From the NCBI GenBank assembly GCA_020247395.1, contig JADCJC010000005.1, forward strand, positions 1 through 55,145: 55,145 nucleotides of DNA, given 5' to 3'. The position numbers and the translations under genes are program-made. Under the pieces are notes generated by a model that did not search any database, was not told the origin of the DNA, and saw only the letters and a list, made by a program, of their open reading frames with translations. This DNA comes from Rhodocyclaceae bacterium (lineage in GTDB: Bacteria > Pseudomonadota > Gammaproteobacteria > Burkholderiales > Usitatibacteraceae). Shown here piece after piece: positions 1 to 8,776 of the stretch; the stretch's first letter is position 1, and every line of letters begins with the position of its first letter.

Positions 1-715
1 ATTTGCCGCCTTTTGTGATGCCAATCCAGGCCGCACTGTCGTCGTCTACGCCAATACTGGTGCCGCAGTGAAGGCGCGTGCCGACTGGATGGTGACATCC
101 TCGATTGGCCTTCGAATCGTCGAACACCTGCATCGGCAGGGCAAGAAGATTCTATGGGCACCCGATCGCCATCTTGGCAGATACATTCAAGCGCAGACCG
201 GTGCCGACATGTTGTTGTGGCAAGGCTCTTGTGTCGTCCATGATGAATTCAAGACCGCTGAGTTGATCGATCTAAGGCGCCAGTATCCCGACGCAAAAGT
301 TCTGGTCCATCCAGAGTCGCCAGCAGGCGTGATAGCAGCGGCTGACTTTGTCGGCTCGACCACTCAGATCATCAAAGCCGCGCAGACAATTGATGCCACT
401 GAGTTCATTGTTGCAACCGACAAGGGAATTTTTCACAAAATGCGCGCAGCGGCACCTGGCAAGTTGTTTATCGAGGCACCCACCGCAGGTAATTCTGCGA
501 CCTGCAAGTCGTGCGCGCATTGTCCGTGGATGGCGATGAATGGACTGGCAAATCTCGCGACGGCCTTAGAATCGGGTATTGGCGAGATTCACGTCGATCC
601 AGTCGTCGGCAAACGCGCGAAACGCGCCATCGACCGCATGCTCAATTTCGCCGCCGACCTCGATTTAACCATTGTTAACAATCCGGGGGCTAGAGATGGC
701 ATTGGCCCGGCGTGA
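1..715 (+). CDS. nadA: quinolinate synthase NadA, 3' part
   Basis: The 5' end lies outside the window; the reading frame is open from base 2 and ends at TGA 713-715. NadA is the [4Fe-4S] enzyme that condenses iminoaspartate with dihydroxyacetone phosphate to quinolinate in NAD biosynthesis. Visible family signatures are [19 protein letters not shown] near the left edge, the cluster-cysteine region GSCVVHDEF, and the C-terminal [13 protein letters not shown], whose CxxCxxC contains the third cluster ligand. The helix-rich tail after it has the usual length, so the C-terminus looks complete. An ATG at 68 is internal, because strongly conserved NadA sequence continues upstream of it. No nadB or nadC is visible next to it. 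Confidence 0.95.
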   Translation, partial: FAAFCDANPGRTVVVYANTGAAVKARADWMVTSSIGLRIVEHLHRQGKKILWAPDRHLGRYIQAQTGADMLLWQGSCVVHDEFKTAELIDLRRQYPDAKVLVHPESPAGVIAAADFVGSTTQIIKAAQTIDATEFIVATDKGIFHKMRAAAPGKLFIEAPTAGNSATCKSCAHCPWMAMNGLANLATALESGIGEIHVDPVVGKRAKRAIDRMLNFAADLDLTIVNNPGARDGIGPA

Positions 716-880
716 TTTATCGTTTTTGTGGGCAATCACGCGTGGATTGCGAGAACGAAGTCCGATAAACTAAAGGGCATTTCGCGCCGGTATCGTAGCC
801 CGCGCAAGAGACGTCGGCAAAAACATCAATCGCACCGACAGCGGGTGGCTCATGCACCCACAGGGTGGGACTCGGACAAG

Positions 881-1414
881 ATGGCGAACGAAGCACCGCA
901 AGACCAAGACGCAACCCTGACTAAGTCAGAGATTTCAGTCGAGCCGGGATTACTCGTTGAACTGACCCGAGCGCTACTACCATACCTCGGGCCGTATTCC
1001 ATTACAACGGTTAAACGCGTAGCGCGCACAACCAGCAGTCCAACCGAGCTGATTCGCCAGGTCGCCGGTTACGTCGACGATGTTGCCAAGAGAGAATTAT
1101 TCATGAAAGCAGCCGCGCGAATTTTGGCCGAGTATACCACTCCGGAAGTCGAAGAAGTGACGTCAGCACCGCCCAGCCCGGCTGGGGGACGCCCACCATC
1201 GCCGATGACACCTGAGCTTATTCAGCGCGGAGAAGCAGCGCTTGCGTCGATCATCGGGCCATTGGCGGGAGTATTGGTCAGCCGGTACGCATCTGCCTCG
1301 GAAAATTCTCGTGAATTCTTTGAGCAGCTAGCGACTCATCTACGTACGCCTCAAGAGCGCGACAGCTTTTTTATGAGTGTGCGCTCCGGTAACGGAACGT
1401 GGCGGCCGGAATGA
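881..1414 (+). CDS. small protein with two tandem ~60-residue repeats
   Basis: Encodes 177 residues; the frame is open further upstream (ATG at 728), but the 51 extra residues are basic and low in complexity, so MANEAPQ at 881 is preferred. Two regions share one pattern: residues about 23-82 (LLPYLGPY...VKRVA...S..EL...VA.....R..F) and 108-168 (LASIIGPL...VSRYA...S.EFF..LA.....R..F), separated by a Pro-rich linker. I recall similar repeats C-terminal to bacterial serine/threonine kinases and sensor proteins, but no catalytic domain is present. It lies 64 bp upstream of a DUF3365/HAMP membrane protein and may act with it. Molecular function is not recognised. Confidence 0.65.
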   Translation: MANEAPQDQDATLTKSEISVEPGLLVELTRALLPYLGPYSITTVKRVARTTSSPTELIRQVAGYVDDVAKRELFMKAAARILAEYTTPEVEEVTSAPPSPAGGRPPSPMTPELIQRGEAALASIIGPLAGVLVSRYASASENSREFFEQLATHLRTPQERDSFFMSVRSGNGTWRPE

Positions 1415-1478
1415 TTCATCGGCGCGGCAAATTACCCTTATCTACAATAGTCTGCTAGATCATTCACAGGTACAAGCG

Positions 1479-2165
1479 ATGGGCCTTAGGTTGAAATTTA
1501 ACATAGTTCTCGTCGCTGTTTTTATCTCGGGCTTCACCACCGTCGGCGCCGTCGCCCACCGCTATTTGCAGAAACAAGCAGTCGAGGACGCAAAACGTGC
1601 CGCCACGCTTGTGCTCGACGCGAGTGGGCTGGCAAGTATCGATTCACGCATCGCAACTGCGCTGGGTTCGCGCATTATCGAGATGAGGGTTCGCGAATTC
1701 AACGAGGCGGAAACCCAGTCCGGTCTGGAGGCAGACGTAGTGCAAAAGCTAAGCGCGGTGAAGGCTCGGCAAACACAAATAACTGAGGTTTTCAAAACGC
1801 CGACCGGATATCAAAAACTGGTGGTGGCGCGAGTCGTGCAAATCGCGGATGGAAGCTCGCGCATCCGTTCAGCCACAATCGACTTCAACGATGTAACCGC
1901 GACCGCAGAACTAGCCCTAACTACGTTGATGAGTTCATTGGGTGCTGTGTTTTTCGCTGTTTTTCTTGTTTTGAACCTTATGCTTGATCGTATCATCGTA
2001 CGACCGCTTGCAGAGATGTCTAGACGGGTGGACGCCGTCTCTATTGGCAACTTCTCTGTTCCCGAATTCGTCCCTGCCTCCAAAGATGAAATCAGCGTAC
2101 TTGGTATAGCGTTCAACCGCCTGCGGCGCAGCACAGAAGAGGCAATTAAGCTGCTCAAGGGGTGA
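1479..2165 (+). CDS. DUF3365/Tll0287-like sensor with HAMP domain
   Basis: Encodes 228 residues. An N-terminal membrane anchor (residues about 6-26) is followed by a roughly 120-residue extracytoplasmic domain resembling DUF3365 (Tll0287-like), a second membrane segment (about 150-172), and a HAMP linker with the typical IIVRPLAEMSRRVDAVSIGNF start and KDEISVLGIAFNRLRRS end. No kinase, cyclase or methyl-accepting domain follows: the protein stops right after HAMP, so any output must come from a partner. The upstream repeat protein is the obvious candidate. The ATG at 1479 is chosen because it starts just before the hydrophobic anchor; the frame extends upstream to 1377 without similarity. Ligand unknown; a heme or other small molecule is possible by analogy with Tll0287. 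Confidence 0.7.
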   Translation: MGLRLKFNIVLVAVFISGFTTVGAVAHRYLQKQAVEDAKRAATLVLDASGLASIDSRIATALGSRIIEMRVREFNEAETQSGLEADVVQKLSAVKARQTQITEVFKTPTGYQKLVVARVVQIADGSSRIRSATIDFNDVTATAELALTTLMSSLGAVFFAVFLVLNLMLDRIIVRPLAEMSRRVDAVSIGNFSVPEFVPASKDEISVLGIAFNRLRRSTEEAIKLLKG

Positions 2166-2194
2166 AAACGGGTTGATAAGCCCCCGTGTCGCGC

Positions 2195-3325
2195 TCAGAT
2201 TCTGAAGACCGCGCTGCTTCGGTAACGCGCTTGTAGATGGCGCAATCCCACCAGAATCGCCGCACTAGCAGGTAAGGCGAGCAAGATACCGAAGAATCCG
2301 AATACTTGGCCAAACGCCAGCAGAGCGAAAATCACGGCGACCGGATGCAGGCCGATTCGCTCGCCGACAAACTTTGGGGTTACAAAAAAACTCTCCACAA
2401 TCTGCCCGGCACCGAATACGGCCCACACCATGACCACGCCAAGTAACGCGTCGTACTGAATCACCGCAGCCACCGTGCCGAGCAACATACCCATTCCGAC
2501 GCCAAGATAGGGAACAAAAACAAGCAGGCCGGTAATCAAGCCAACCGGCAAAGCGAACTTGAGTCCCACTGCCCACAGGCCGATGACATAAAAAGCCGAC
2601 ATTACGAGCATGACTAGCAACTGACCGCGCAAGAACTCAGATAACACGGCATCAATTTCCGAGGCAATGTTGGTGACGGTGGCATGGATGCGACGCGGCA
2701 CTATGTCGTCTACACTTGCCACCAACAAAGGCCAGTCGCGCAAAACATAAAAGAACACAATGGGAATGAGCGCGAGGTTTACCAGAACGCTAACAATGGC
2801 CAGCCCACCAGTTCCAACAGTTGCAAAAACACGTCTGGCGATACCTCCGCTATCCGACAGATTTTCCTGCATAAACTGGCGGAAGCTGGCGGAATCGAGC
2901 GCTATTTCAATGCCGAGACGCTCACTCAGCCAAGGCACGATCGTCGACTTCAGGTGATCCAGAAAACTCGGGATGAGTGAGGTGAGCTGCGCGATTTCTT
3001 TGTAGAACAACGGCAGCACGATTATCAGTAGCATCGCGACCATTATCAACAATAGTAGGACCGCGAGCAGCGTCCCGCTACCGCGCGACACCTTGCGAGC
3101 CTCGAGCCAGTTCACCAAAGGGTTGAAAATGTAGGCAAGGATGATTGCGGCTAAAAACGGTGCCAAGATGGGCGACAGGACCCAAAGCAGTGCGCCGAAC
3201 ATGAGCAGTGCCGCCCCCAGAAGCCCGGAGTGCCAGTCAATCCAGCGTGGCATGCGAGGCAGCGATTTCTGCCGAAGTCGTGAAATGAAGGCGGGCTGCG
3301 GTCGTTGCGGAGGAGAATTGCGCAT
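2195..3325 (-). CDS. AI-2E family transporter (PerM/YdiK-like permease)
   Basis: Encodes 376 residues with about eight hydrophobic segments in the AI-2E/UPF0118 arrangement: two or three N-terminal helices (LLGAALLMFGALLWVLSPIL), a long amphipathic extracytoplasmic stretch, and a C-terminal block with the family-typical VPYLGVGMGMLLGTV and HPVAVIFALLAFGQVFGFFG. Family members export small molecules or act as Na+/H+ antiporters; the substrate cannot be assigned here. It is divergent from purM with 155 bp between the starts, an arrangement I associate with betaproteobacteria. The start ATG at 3325 precedes a short basic N-terminus suited to the inside-positive rule. Confidence 0.88.
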   Translation of the reverse strand: MRNSPPQRPQPAFISRLRQKSLPRMPRWIDWHSGLLGAALLMFGALLWVLSPILAPFLAAIILAYIFNPLVNWLEARKVSRGSGTLLAVLLLLIMVAMLLIIVLPLFYKEIAQLTSLIPSFLDHLKSTIVPWLSERLGIEIALDSASFRQFMQENLSDSGGIARRVFATVGTGGLAIVSVLVNLALIPIVFFYVLRDWPLLVASVDDIVPRRIHATVTNIASEIDAVLSEFLRGQLLVMLVMSAFYVIGLWAVGLKFALPVGLITGLLVFVPYLGVGMGMLLGTVAAVIQYDALLGVVMVWAVFGAGQIVESFFVTPKFVGERIGLHPVAVIFALLAFGQVFGFFGILLALPASAAILVGLRHLQARYRSSAVFRI

Positions 3326-3480
3326 ATCCGTTAAAATCTAAAGGTTGAGCCCCTGCATTGTAGTTGACTGCATGGCATTGCTCACCATTTTGTGCGCACC
3401 GCATCCGCCATCTTTCCTAACCGGCACTAGCCAGCTGTCGTCCTCGCTGATACCCGCCAATCGCTAAGCTCATCTGTCAA

Positions 3481-4521
3481 ATGTCAACAAACTCCCTCTC
3501 TCCGCTTACCTATAAAGACGCTGGCGTTGATATCGATGCCGGGGATCAATTGGTCGAGAACATCAAACCATTTGCAAAGCGCACCATGCGCCCCGAAGTA
3601 CTCGGCGGGATCGGCGGTTTTGGTGCACTTGTTGAAGTTTCAAAACAGTACAAAAACCCCGTCATGGTATCAGGTACCGACGGGGTGGGCACCAAGCTCA
3701 AACTCGCATTTCAGTTAAACAAACACGATACCGTCGGCCAAGATTTGGTCGCGATGAGCGTGAACGACATTCTGGTACAGGGGGCCGAACCGATATTCTT
3801 CCTCGACTATTTCGCCTGTGGCAAGTTAGACGTCGCCGTCGCTACGGATGTGGTTCGGGGTATTGCCCACGGCTGTGAGTTGGCTGGCTGCGCACTGATC
3901 GGCGGCGAGACAGCCGAAATGCCCTCAATGTATCCAGCTGGCGAGTACGATCTGGCAGGATTTGCGGTCGGCCTGGTGGAAAAGGAAGCCATCATCAGCG
4001 GACGCAGTATCTGCCCCGGCGACGTGGTACTCGGCTTGCAGTCGTCTGGCGCACATGCCAATGGTTATTCGCTAATCCGAAAAATTATCGAGCGATCGGG
4101 AGTCGACCTACATCACCCCGACAATCACCAGTTGGCGTTAGACCTGCTAGCGCCCACGCGCATCTACGTGAAGCCCCTCCTCGCCCTCGTCAGATCGGGA
4201 ATAGTGAAAGGGATGGCGCACATCACAGGCGGCGGCCTGACCGAGAACATCCCGCGCGTCCTACCACAGAGCGTGACGGCGGAACTCAAACGCGGCTCTT
4301 GGGAGGCCCCGACAATTTTTGCCTGGTTGCAGAAAATCGGTAATGTTGATGACGCTGAGATGGCCCGTACTTTTAACTGCGGCATCGGCATGGTCGTCGT
4401 GGTAGCGGAAGCGGACGCGGACCGCGCGAAGTCCCAACTTGAGGCCTCAGGTGAACGAGTGTATCGCGTGGGTGAGATTCGCGCGCGCGCGGACGGTGAT
4501 CCGCAGACTTTGGTTAGGTAG
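3481..4521 (+). CDS. purM: phosphoribosylformylglycinamidine cyclo-ligase
   Basis: PurM (AIR synthetase) closes the imidazole ring of 5-aminoimidazole ribonucleotide using ATP in step five of purine synthesis. The 346-residue length is standard. Signatures are [15 protein letters not shown] at the N-terminus, [11 protein letters not shown], the nucleotide-binding [12 protein letters not shown], the [11 protein letters not shown] loop, and [15 protein letters not shown] near the C-terminus. The start at 3481 matches the conserved N-terminus, though no strong Shine-Dalgarno is visible just upstream. purN follows after 92 bp, so two consecutive purine steps are co-located. Confidence 0.97.
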   Translation: MSTNSLSPLTYKDAGVDIDAGDQLVENIKPFAKRTMRPEVLGGIGGFGALVEVSKQYKNPVMVSGTDGVGTKLKLAFQLNKHDTVGQDLVAMSVNDILVQGAEPIFFLDYFACGKLDVAVATDVVRGIAHGCELAGCALIGGETAEMPSMYPAGEYDLAGFAVGLVEKEAIISGRSICPGDVVLGLQSSGAHANGYSLIRKIIERSGVDLHHPDNHQLALDLLAPTRIYVKPLLALVRSGIVKGMAHITGGGLTENIPRVLPQSVTAELKRGSWEAPTIFAWLQKIGNVDDAEMARTFNCGIGMVVVVAEADADRAKSQLEASGERVYRVGEIRARADGDPQTLVR

Positions 4522-4613
4522 GGCTATAAATCAGAAAACCCTCGTATTTACGGGAGTTTTCGAGCAAATATGGCTGAAACAAGCCAACTGGCAAGGACTT
4601 TCGGAAAATTCAT

Positions 4614-5294
4614 ATGCTTTCAGTCGTCATTCTGATTTCCGGACGTGGTACCAACATGGAGGCAATCCTCAACGCCAAACTGCCGCTGAAGGTATCGGCA
4701 GTCATCTCCAACAAGGCAGGTGCTGCGGGACTGCAAATTGCGCGCAATGCGGGAATTGCGACTCGTGTTGTCGACCACTTGGCTTACTCCTCGCGCGAAG
4801 CGTTCGACAATGCGCTACTGGAGACCATTAGCGAGTTTTCTCCGGACCTCGTGGTTTTGGCCGGTTTTATGAGGGTTTTGACGGCACAGTTCATTGATCA
4901 ACTAAACGGGCGGATCATAAACATCCATCCCTCGTTGCTCCCTTCATTTCCTGGACTCCACACCCATCAACGGGCAATTGCGGCCGGAGTCAAGATTCAC
5001 GGGGCAACCGTCCATGTCGTGACAGCACAGCTCGACCATGGTCCGATCATTGCCCAGGCCGCCGTGCCAGTGCTCGCCGACGACGATCCCGATACCCTGG
5101 CAACACGTGTTCTTTCGCAGGAACACATCTTGTACCCGGACGTACTGCGGCGCTTTGCCACTGGCGAACTGGCCATAACCAGGCAAGCCGACCCACGCGT
5201 CCTCCAACAGGCACTTCGGCACGTTAAGGAAAGCCCCCACGGGGATCCCACATTGACAAACGGGAACGCCAGTCTGCGTGCCCCTTGGAACTAA
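4614..5294 (+). CDS. purN: phosphoribosylglycinamide formyltransferase
   Basis: PurN transfers a formyl group from 10-formyltetrahydrofolate to glycinamide ribonucleotide, the third purine step. The 226-residue protein begins with ISGRGTNMEAI, the phosphate-binding loop, and carries IINIHPSLLPSFPG with the catalytic Asn/His, followed by GATVHVVTAQLDHGPIIAQ containing the catalytic Asp. The C-terminal 25 residues go beyond the common family end and look unconserved. It follows purM, and its TAA stop (5292-5294) is directly followed by the ATG of a DUF3108 gene at 5295, implying translational coupling. Confidence 0.96.
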   Translation: MLSVVILISGRGTNMEAILNAKLPLKVSAVISNKAGAAGLQIARNAGIATRVVDHLAYSSREAFDNALLETISEFSPDLVVLAGFMRVLTAQFIDQLNGRIINIHPSLLPSFPGLHTHQRAIAAGVKIHGATVHVVTAQLDHGPIIAQAAVPVLADDDPDTLATRVLSQEHILYPDVLRRFATGELAITRQADPRVLQQALRHVKESPHGDPTLTNGNASLRAPWN

Positions 5295-6089
5295 ATGACG
5301 CAATTCAATTTTCGCTACTCGTTAAACCGTTGGTTGTCGAACCCACTCGGACTCAGCGGTTATGCGCCGCTGCTGTGTGTCGCTGCGTTCCTCATCGTCG
5401 GCCCCGCTGTCGCTGCCAAGGCGGGTTCAACCCTACCTAAATCGGTGAGGACAACTTACAAAATCTATCGAGGCGGTGTCTTGCTGGGCAATGTTGAAGA
5501 ACGATTTGAACGTGATGGCGACCGCTACAAAATTACCTCGGCCACTCGCACCGAGGGGCCGATCAGTTTGTTGATACGGGAAGAAATCTCGGTGACTTCA
5601 GAGGGTCGAATTGCCGCGAGTCGACTGGTGCCGAGTATCTTTTCCACTAGCAGAAAATCCGACAGCAGCAAGTCGTTTACTGCGTACTTCAACTGGGAAA
5701 AAGGTGAACTGGTGCGTGAACATGACAGGCCGGACTTCGGGGGAGGCGTCGAAAGGGAAGTTTTTGCGCTGCCGACCGGCACACAAGATCGGCTCTCCGC
5801 GATGTACCAATTTATGGTGGCCACACCGAGCGGGCCTACTGTATCGGCACTAATGACGCAAGGCAAACACACCGAGCGCTATCGGTACGCGAAACAGGGC
5901 GAACCGAGTATTGCCACTCCGGCCGGACAGTTCGCAACGGTTTACTACGTGCGTGAAGCAGCACCGGGCGAGTCCAAGGCGGAACTTTGGTTGGCCAAAG
6001 AACACAATTACATCCCTGTGCGAGTTGTTTTTAAGGATCCGAAGGGAAGTTCGTTCGAGCAACGTTTGGTCGAACTCGTCATTCGATAA
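5295..6089 (+). CDS. DUF3108 domain-containing exported protein
   Basis: Encodes 264 residues. A hydrophobic segment at about residues 22-41 (YAPLLCVAAFLIVGPAVAA) serves as signal peptide or anchor. The rest matches the beta-rich DUF3108 layout: TTYKIYRGGVLLGNVEERFERDGDRYKI, then alternating strands, ending with AELWLAKEHNYIPVRVVF, the family-typical closing motif. Function of the family is unknown; members are periplasmic in Gram-negatives. The start codon abuts the purN stop, so it is almost certainly cotranscribed with purMN. A second DUF3108 gene follows after 27 bp. Confidence 0.85.
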   Translation: MTQFNFRYSLNRWLSNPLGLSGYAPLLCVAAFLIVGPAVAAKAGSTLPKSVRTTYKIYRGGVLLGNVEERFERDGDRYKITSATRTEGPISLLIREEISVTSEGRIAASRLVPSIFSTSRKSDSSKSFTAYFNWEKGELVREHDRPDFGGGVEREVFALPTGTQDRLSAMYQFMVATPSGPTVSALMTQGKHTERYRYAKQGEPSIATPAGQFATVYYVREAAPGESKAELWLAKEHNYIPVRVVFKDPKGSSFEQRLVELVIR

Positions 6090-6116
6090 GGCATATCTAC
6101 TAAGCCGTACCGCCTG

Positions 6117-7334
6117 ATGGATAAGTTGATCAATTCCGGCCTGCGTCGGGCGCAATGGAGCAGCTCGCTCAACCAGCCGTCTGCGCTGGTGATTGCGTTG
6201 GCTGCCTCGATGGCTCTTCACGTCGTCATCTATTGGATAACCCCGCGCTTCGCCACCACGTTTGCACCCGCCAAGCCGGTGCTATACGATGCAACTTTGG
6301 TGCCGCTTGAGTCAGTGCCGACCGTCCCAAAGGTCAACGAAACGCGGTTAGTCAATGGCAAGCGCACTGCCGCAAGATCAGGTGCCCAGACACCAGCGCG
6401 ACCTAGACCGACGACCGATAAATCTGAGGCGGGCTTTGCCCCACCGGCGAACGCAATGGCAGTTGCGGCGGCAACGACCGACCCCGTTGAAGCACCAACC
6501 AGTGCAGCAGAGAGCGGCCCAGGATCAAGCAACCCCCCAACCAGCGTCGACCAATCAGTCGCACCGCAGTCCGGCGAGCCATCAACCGGTAGCGAGACCC
6601 CAAGCCAAAGCACCCCGGCCTCCGTCGATCGTTCCGCGTCATCAGCAGTAACACCGGCCCCTGCTCGGCGCGCACCGGCATTTGCCGAGCGCATCTCCAT
6701 CGAATACAAGTTGATCACCGCCATAACGGACGGCGTTGCCAGCTTTCGCTGGACCCGGCGCGGCGCCGAGTATGAAATCGAATCCAGTATTCAAGCAACC
6801 GGATTTCTGGTGAGCGCGTTTGCCGGCGTGATTCATCAGCAGAGCCGTGGAACCATTACCGAAGATGGTTTACGACCGACGCAATTCTCGATTCGCCGAG
6901 GCGAGGGTACGGCCGAACTCGCCGAGTTTCGACGTGCCACCAACTCGTTGGCAATGAAGCGCAACGGCGAAATACGCTCGGTGCCGCTAACCCGCGATAT
7001 GCAGGACATGCAGAGCTTCTTGTTTCAGCTCGCCTACGACGCGCCATACATGGCTGAGAGCGGTGACAAATTGGATGTCCTCGTTACAAACGCGAGGAAG
7101 GTCTATCGTTATCAGTTTCGCAAACTAGGCACCGAGACCCTAGACACCCGTCTGGGACCAATCGAGACGGTCAGGCTGGTATCTGAAGCGGCAAATCCGG
7201 AAGATCAGTACGAGGTTTGGCTGGCACCTAGCTACTTCTACCTGCCTATGAAGTTGAAATACTACTTGGGTCGGTTTCAGGCCGAACAGATGATCACCCG
7301 CGTCGGTGTTTCCGGGGAAGTTACGGCCAGGTAA
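6117..7334 (+). CDS. DUF3108 protein with Pro/Ala/Ser-rich linker
   Basis: Encodes 405 residues in three parts: an N-terminal membrane anchor at about residues 24-42 (LVIALAASMALHVVIYWIT), a Pro/Ala/Ser/Thr-rich stretch (about 75-185) like the TonB periplasmic spanner, and a C-terminal DUF3108 domain (ISIEYKLITAITDGVASFRW ... DQYEVWLAPSYFYLPMKLKYY). It is a paralogue of the upstream gene with a longer reach from the membrane. The ATG at 6117 sits 27 bp after its neighbour. The pair is retained between purN and the RsmB-like gene, a common betaproteobacterial order; the biochemical role is unknown. Confidence 0.82.
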   Translation: MDKLINSGLRRAQWSSSLNQPSALVIALAASMALHVVIYWITPRFATTFAPAKPVLYDATLVPLESVPTVPKVNETRLVNGKRTAARSGAQTPARPRPTTDKSEAGFAPPANAMAVAAATTDPVEAPTSAAESGPGSSNPPTSVDQSVAPQSGEPSTGSETPSQSTPASVDRSASSAVTPAPARRAPAFAERISIEYKLITAITDGVASFRWTRRGAEYEIESSIQATGFLVSAFAGVIHQQSRGTITEDGLRPTQFSIRRGEGTAELAEFRRATNSLAMKRNGEIRSVPLTRDMQDMQSFLFQLAYDAPYMAESGDKLDVLVTNARKVYRYQFRKLGTETLDTRLGPIETVRLVSEAANPEDQYEVWLAPSYFYLPMKLKYYLGRFQAEQMITRVGVSGEVTAR

Positions 7335-7367
7335 CCCTTTGCAATCGGTAAACTGTGAGGCAGAGGC

Positions 7368-7396
7368 TTGGAATAACGGCGCGCGTCTGCGATAAT
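7368..7396 (+). promoter_or_regulatory. predicted sigma-70 promoter for the RsmB-like gene
   Basis: TTGGAA at 7368-7373, a 17-bp spacer, then GATAAT at 7391-7396. The -10 matches consensus at five of six bases and the -35 at four. It lies about 100 bp before the chosen start at 7497, which separates the methyltransferase from the purine/DUF3108 transcript. Assigned by sequence match only. Confidence 0.5.
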
Positions 7397-7496
7397 GGCG
7401 CATCGCAGTCGCGGGTGTAGGAAATCACGCAGTCCGGCATTAGCTTCAGCCCCGGGCGCATCAGAAAATCAACATCGCCCCCGAGAAATTGTCCCC

Positions 7497-8762
7497 ATGC
7501 CGTTGACCCTAGCTCTGTACCACGCCCTCGTTGACGCACTGACGGTTATCCTGCCGTTGACGTCGCCCGCCGACATCGGGCTAAAGCGCTACTTCAAAGA
7601 GCACCCCAAACTTGGCCTGCGTGACCGTGCTTTCATTTCCGAGACGGTCTACAGCGTGCTACGCCACCGCCGTTTCATTGAACACGTAGTAACCGATGGC
7701 TCCCCCCGTCGTATGGCGCTCGTTGCGCTCACCCGCTTTATGGGTATCAGTGTGCGCGATTTGCACACTGTCCTGCGTGGCGGTGACGAAGCTTGGCTTG
7801 CGCAGCTTAAGGCCAAGCGGCTCGACAATCTCGCCATCGGCATCGAAGCGGAGCTGCCCGACTGGTTGATAAAACGTTTGCGCGACGCCGGAATGACTGA
7901 CGCGAAGATCGTTGATTTTGGCCATTCCATGATGAATCCAGCGCCGCTCGACCTGCGTGTAAACAGTACCAAGGCCAAGCGTGACGCCGTGCTCAAGCAA
8001 CTGCAACAGGAAGGTCTTAAGGCCACGGCCACGCCGCATTCACCAATCGGCATCCGCCTCGAGGAAAAGCCCTCCCTAACCAAACATCCGGCATTCATTG
8101 AAGGTTTCATCGAGGTACAAGATGAGGGCTCACAGATTCTGGGGCTTATTGTTGAGGCCAAGCGCGGCGAGATGGTGGTGGATTTTTGCGCAGGCGCTGG
8201 GGGCAAGTCGCTGCTCATTGCCGCGCAGATGGCTTCAGCCGGCCGGGTCTATGCCTTCGACGTCTCAGAAAAGCGTTTGACCAATCTAGCCCCGAGGTTG
8301 AAGCGTTCTGGCCTATCGAACATCACGCCGCAGCGCATCGCAAGTGAAAAGGACCCCAAAATCAAGCGCCTTGCGGGCAAGATTGATCGTGTTCTGGTCG
8401 ACGCCCCATGCACCGGTTTTGGCACCTTGCGTCGCAACCCTGATCTTAAGTTTCGCCAAACCGACGAAGCTATCGCCGAGCTGAACGTCAAACAGGCCTC
8501 AATCCTCAACGCCGCTGCCAAGCTGGTTGCTCAAGGTGGCCGTTTGGTCTACGCAACCTGTAGCGTGCTACAGGAAGAAAACGAGAAGATTGTGGAAGCA
8601 TTTCTCGCCAAACACAGCGAGTTCGAGGTGGTACCCATCACCCAAGTCTTGAAACGTCTCAAGATCGATATCAAGCAGACAGATGAATATCTTCGCCTCT
8701 CGCCAAAGCTGCACAATACCGATGGGTTCTTCGCCGCCATAATGCAGCGCGCTGCAAAATAG
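7497..8762 (+). CDS. RsmB/NOP-family class I SAM-dependent rRNA methyltransferase
   Basis: Encodes 421 residues. An N-terminal NusB-like helical region (GLRDRAFISETVYSVLRHRR) precedes a SAM-dependent fold with motif I VVDFCAGAGGKSLLIA, the motif IV cysteine in VDAPCTGFGTLRRNPDLK and the motif VI cysteine in YATCSVLQEENE. These two cysteines are the catalytic and resolving pair of m5C RNA methyltransferases, so a 16S rRNA C5-methyltransferase activity is expected. The frame is open back to 7395, but MPLTLALYHAL at 7497 fits the family N-terminus and the earlier ATG overlaps a promoter. Whether it is RsmB itself (m5C967) cannot be settled by eye. Confidence 0.88.
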   Translation: MPLTLALYHALVDALTVILPLTSPADIGLKRYFKEHPKLGLRDRAFISETVYSVLRHRRFIEHVVTDGSPRRMALVALTRFMGISVRDLHTVLRGGDEAWLAQLKAKRLDNLAIGIEAELPDWLIKRLRDAGMTDAKIVDFGHSMMNPAPLDLRVNSTKAKRDAVLKQLQQEGLKATATPHSPIGIRLEEKPSLTKHPAFIEGFIEVQDEGSQILGLIVEAKRGEMVVDFCAGAGGKSLLIAAQMASAGRVYAFDVSEKRLTNLAPRLKRSGLSNITPQRIASEKDPKIKRLAGKIDRVLVDAPCTGFGTLRRNPDLKFRQTDEAIAELNVKQASILNAAAKLVAQGGRLVYATCSVLQEENEKIVEAFLAKHSEFEVVPITQVLKRLKIDIKQTDEYLRLSPKLHNTDGFFAAIMQRAAK

Positions 8763-8776
8763 ATCGACCGTCCTCA

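Noticed and set aside
728-880. Longer start for the repeat protein at ATG 728
   Set aside because: The added 51 residues are basic and of unusual composition, and no domain similarity begins before 881.
3364-3392. TTGACT with a possible downstream -10 before purM
   Set aside because: At 17 bp spacing the bases read ATTTTG, too far from TATAAT to support a promoter.
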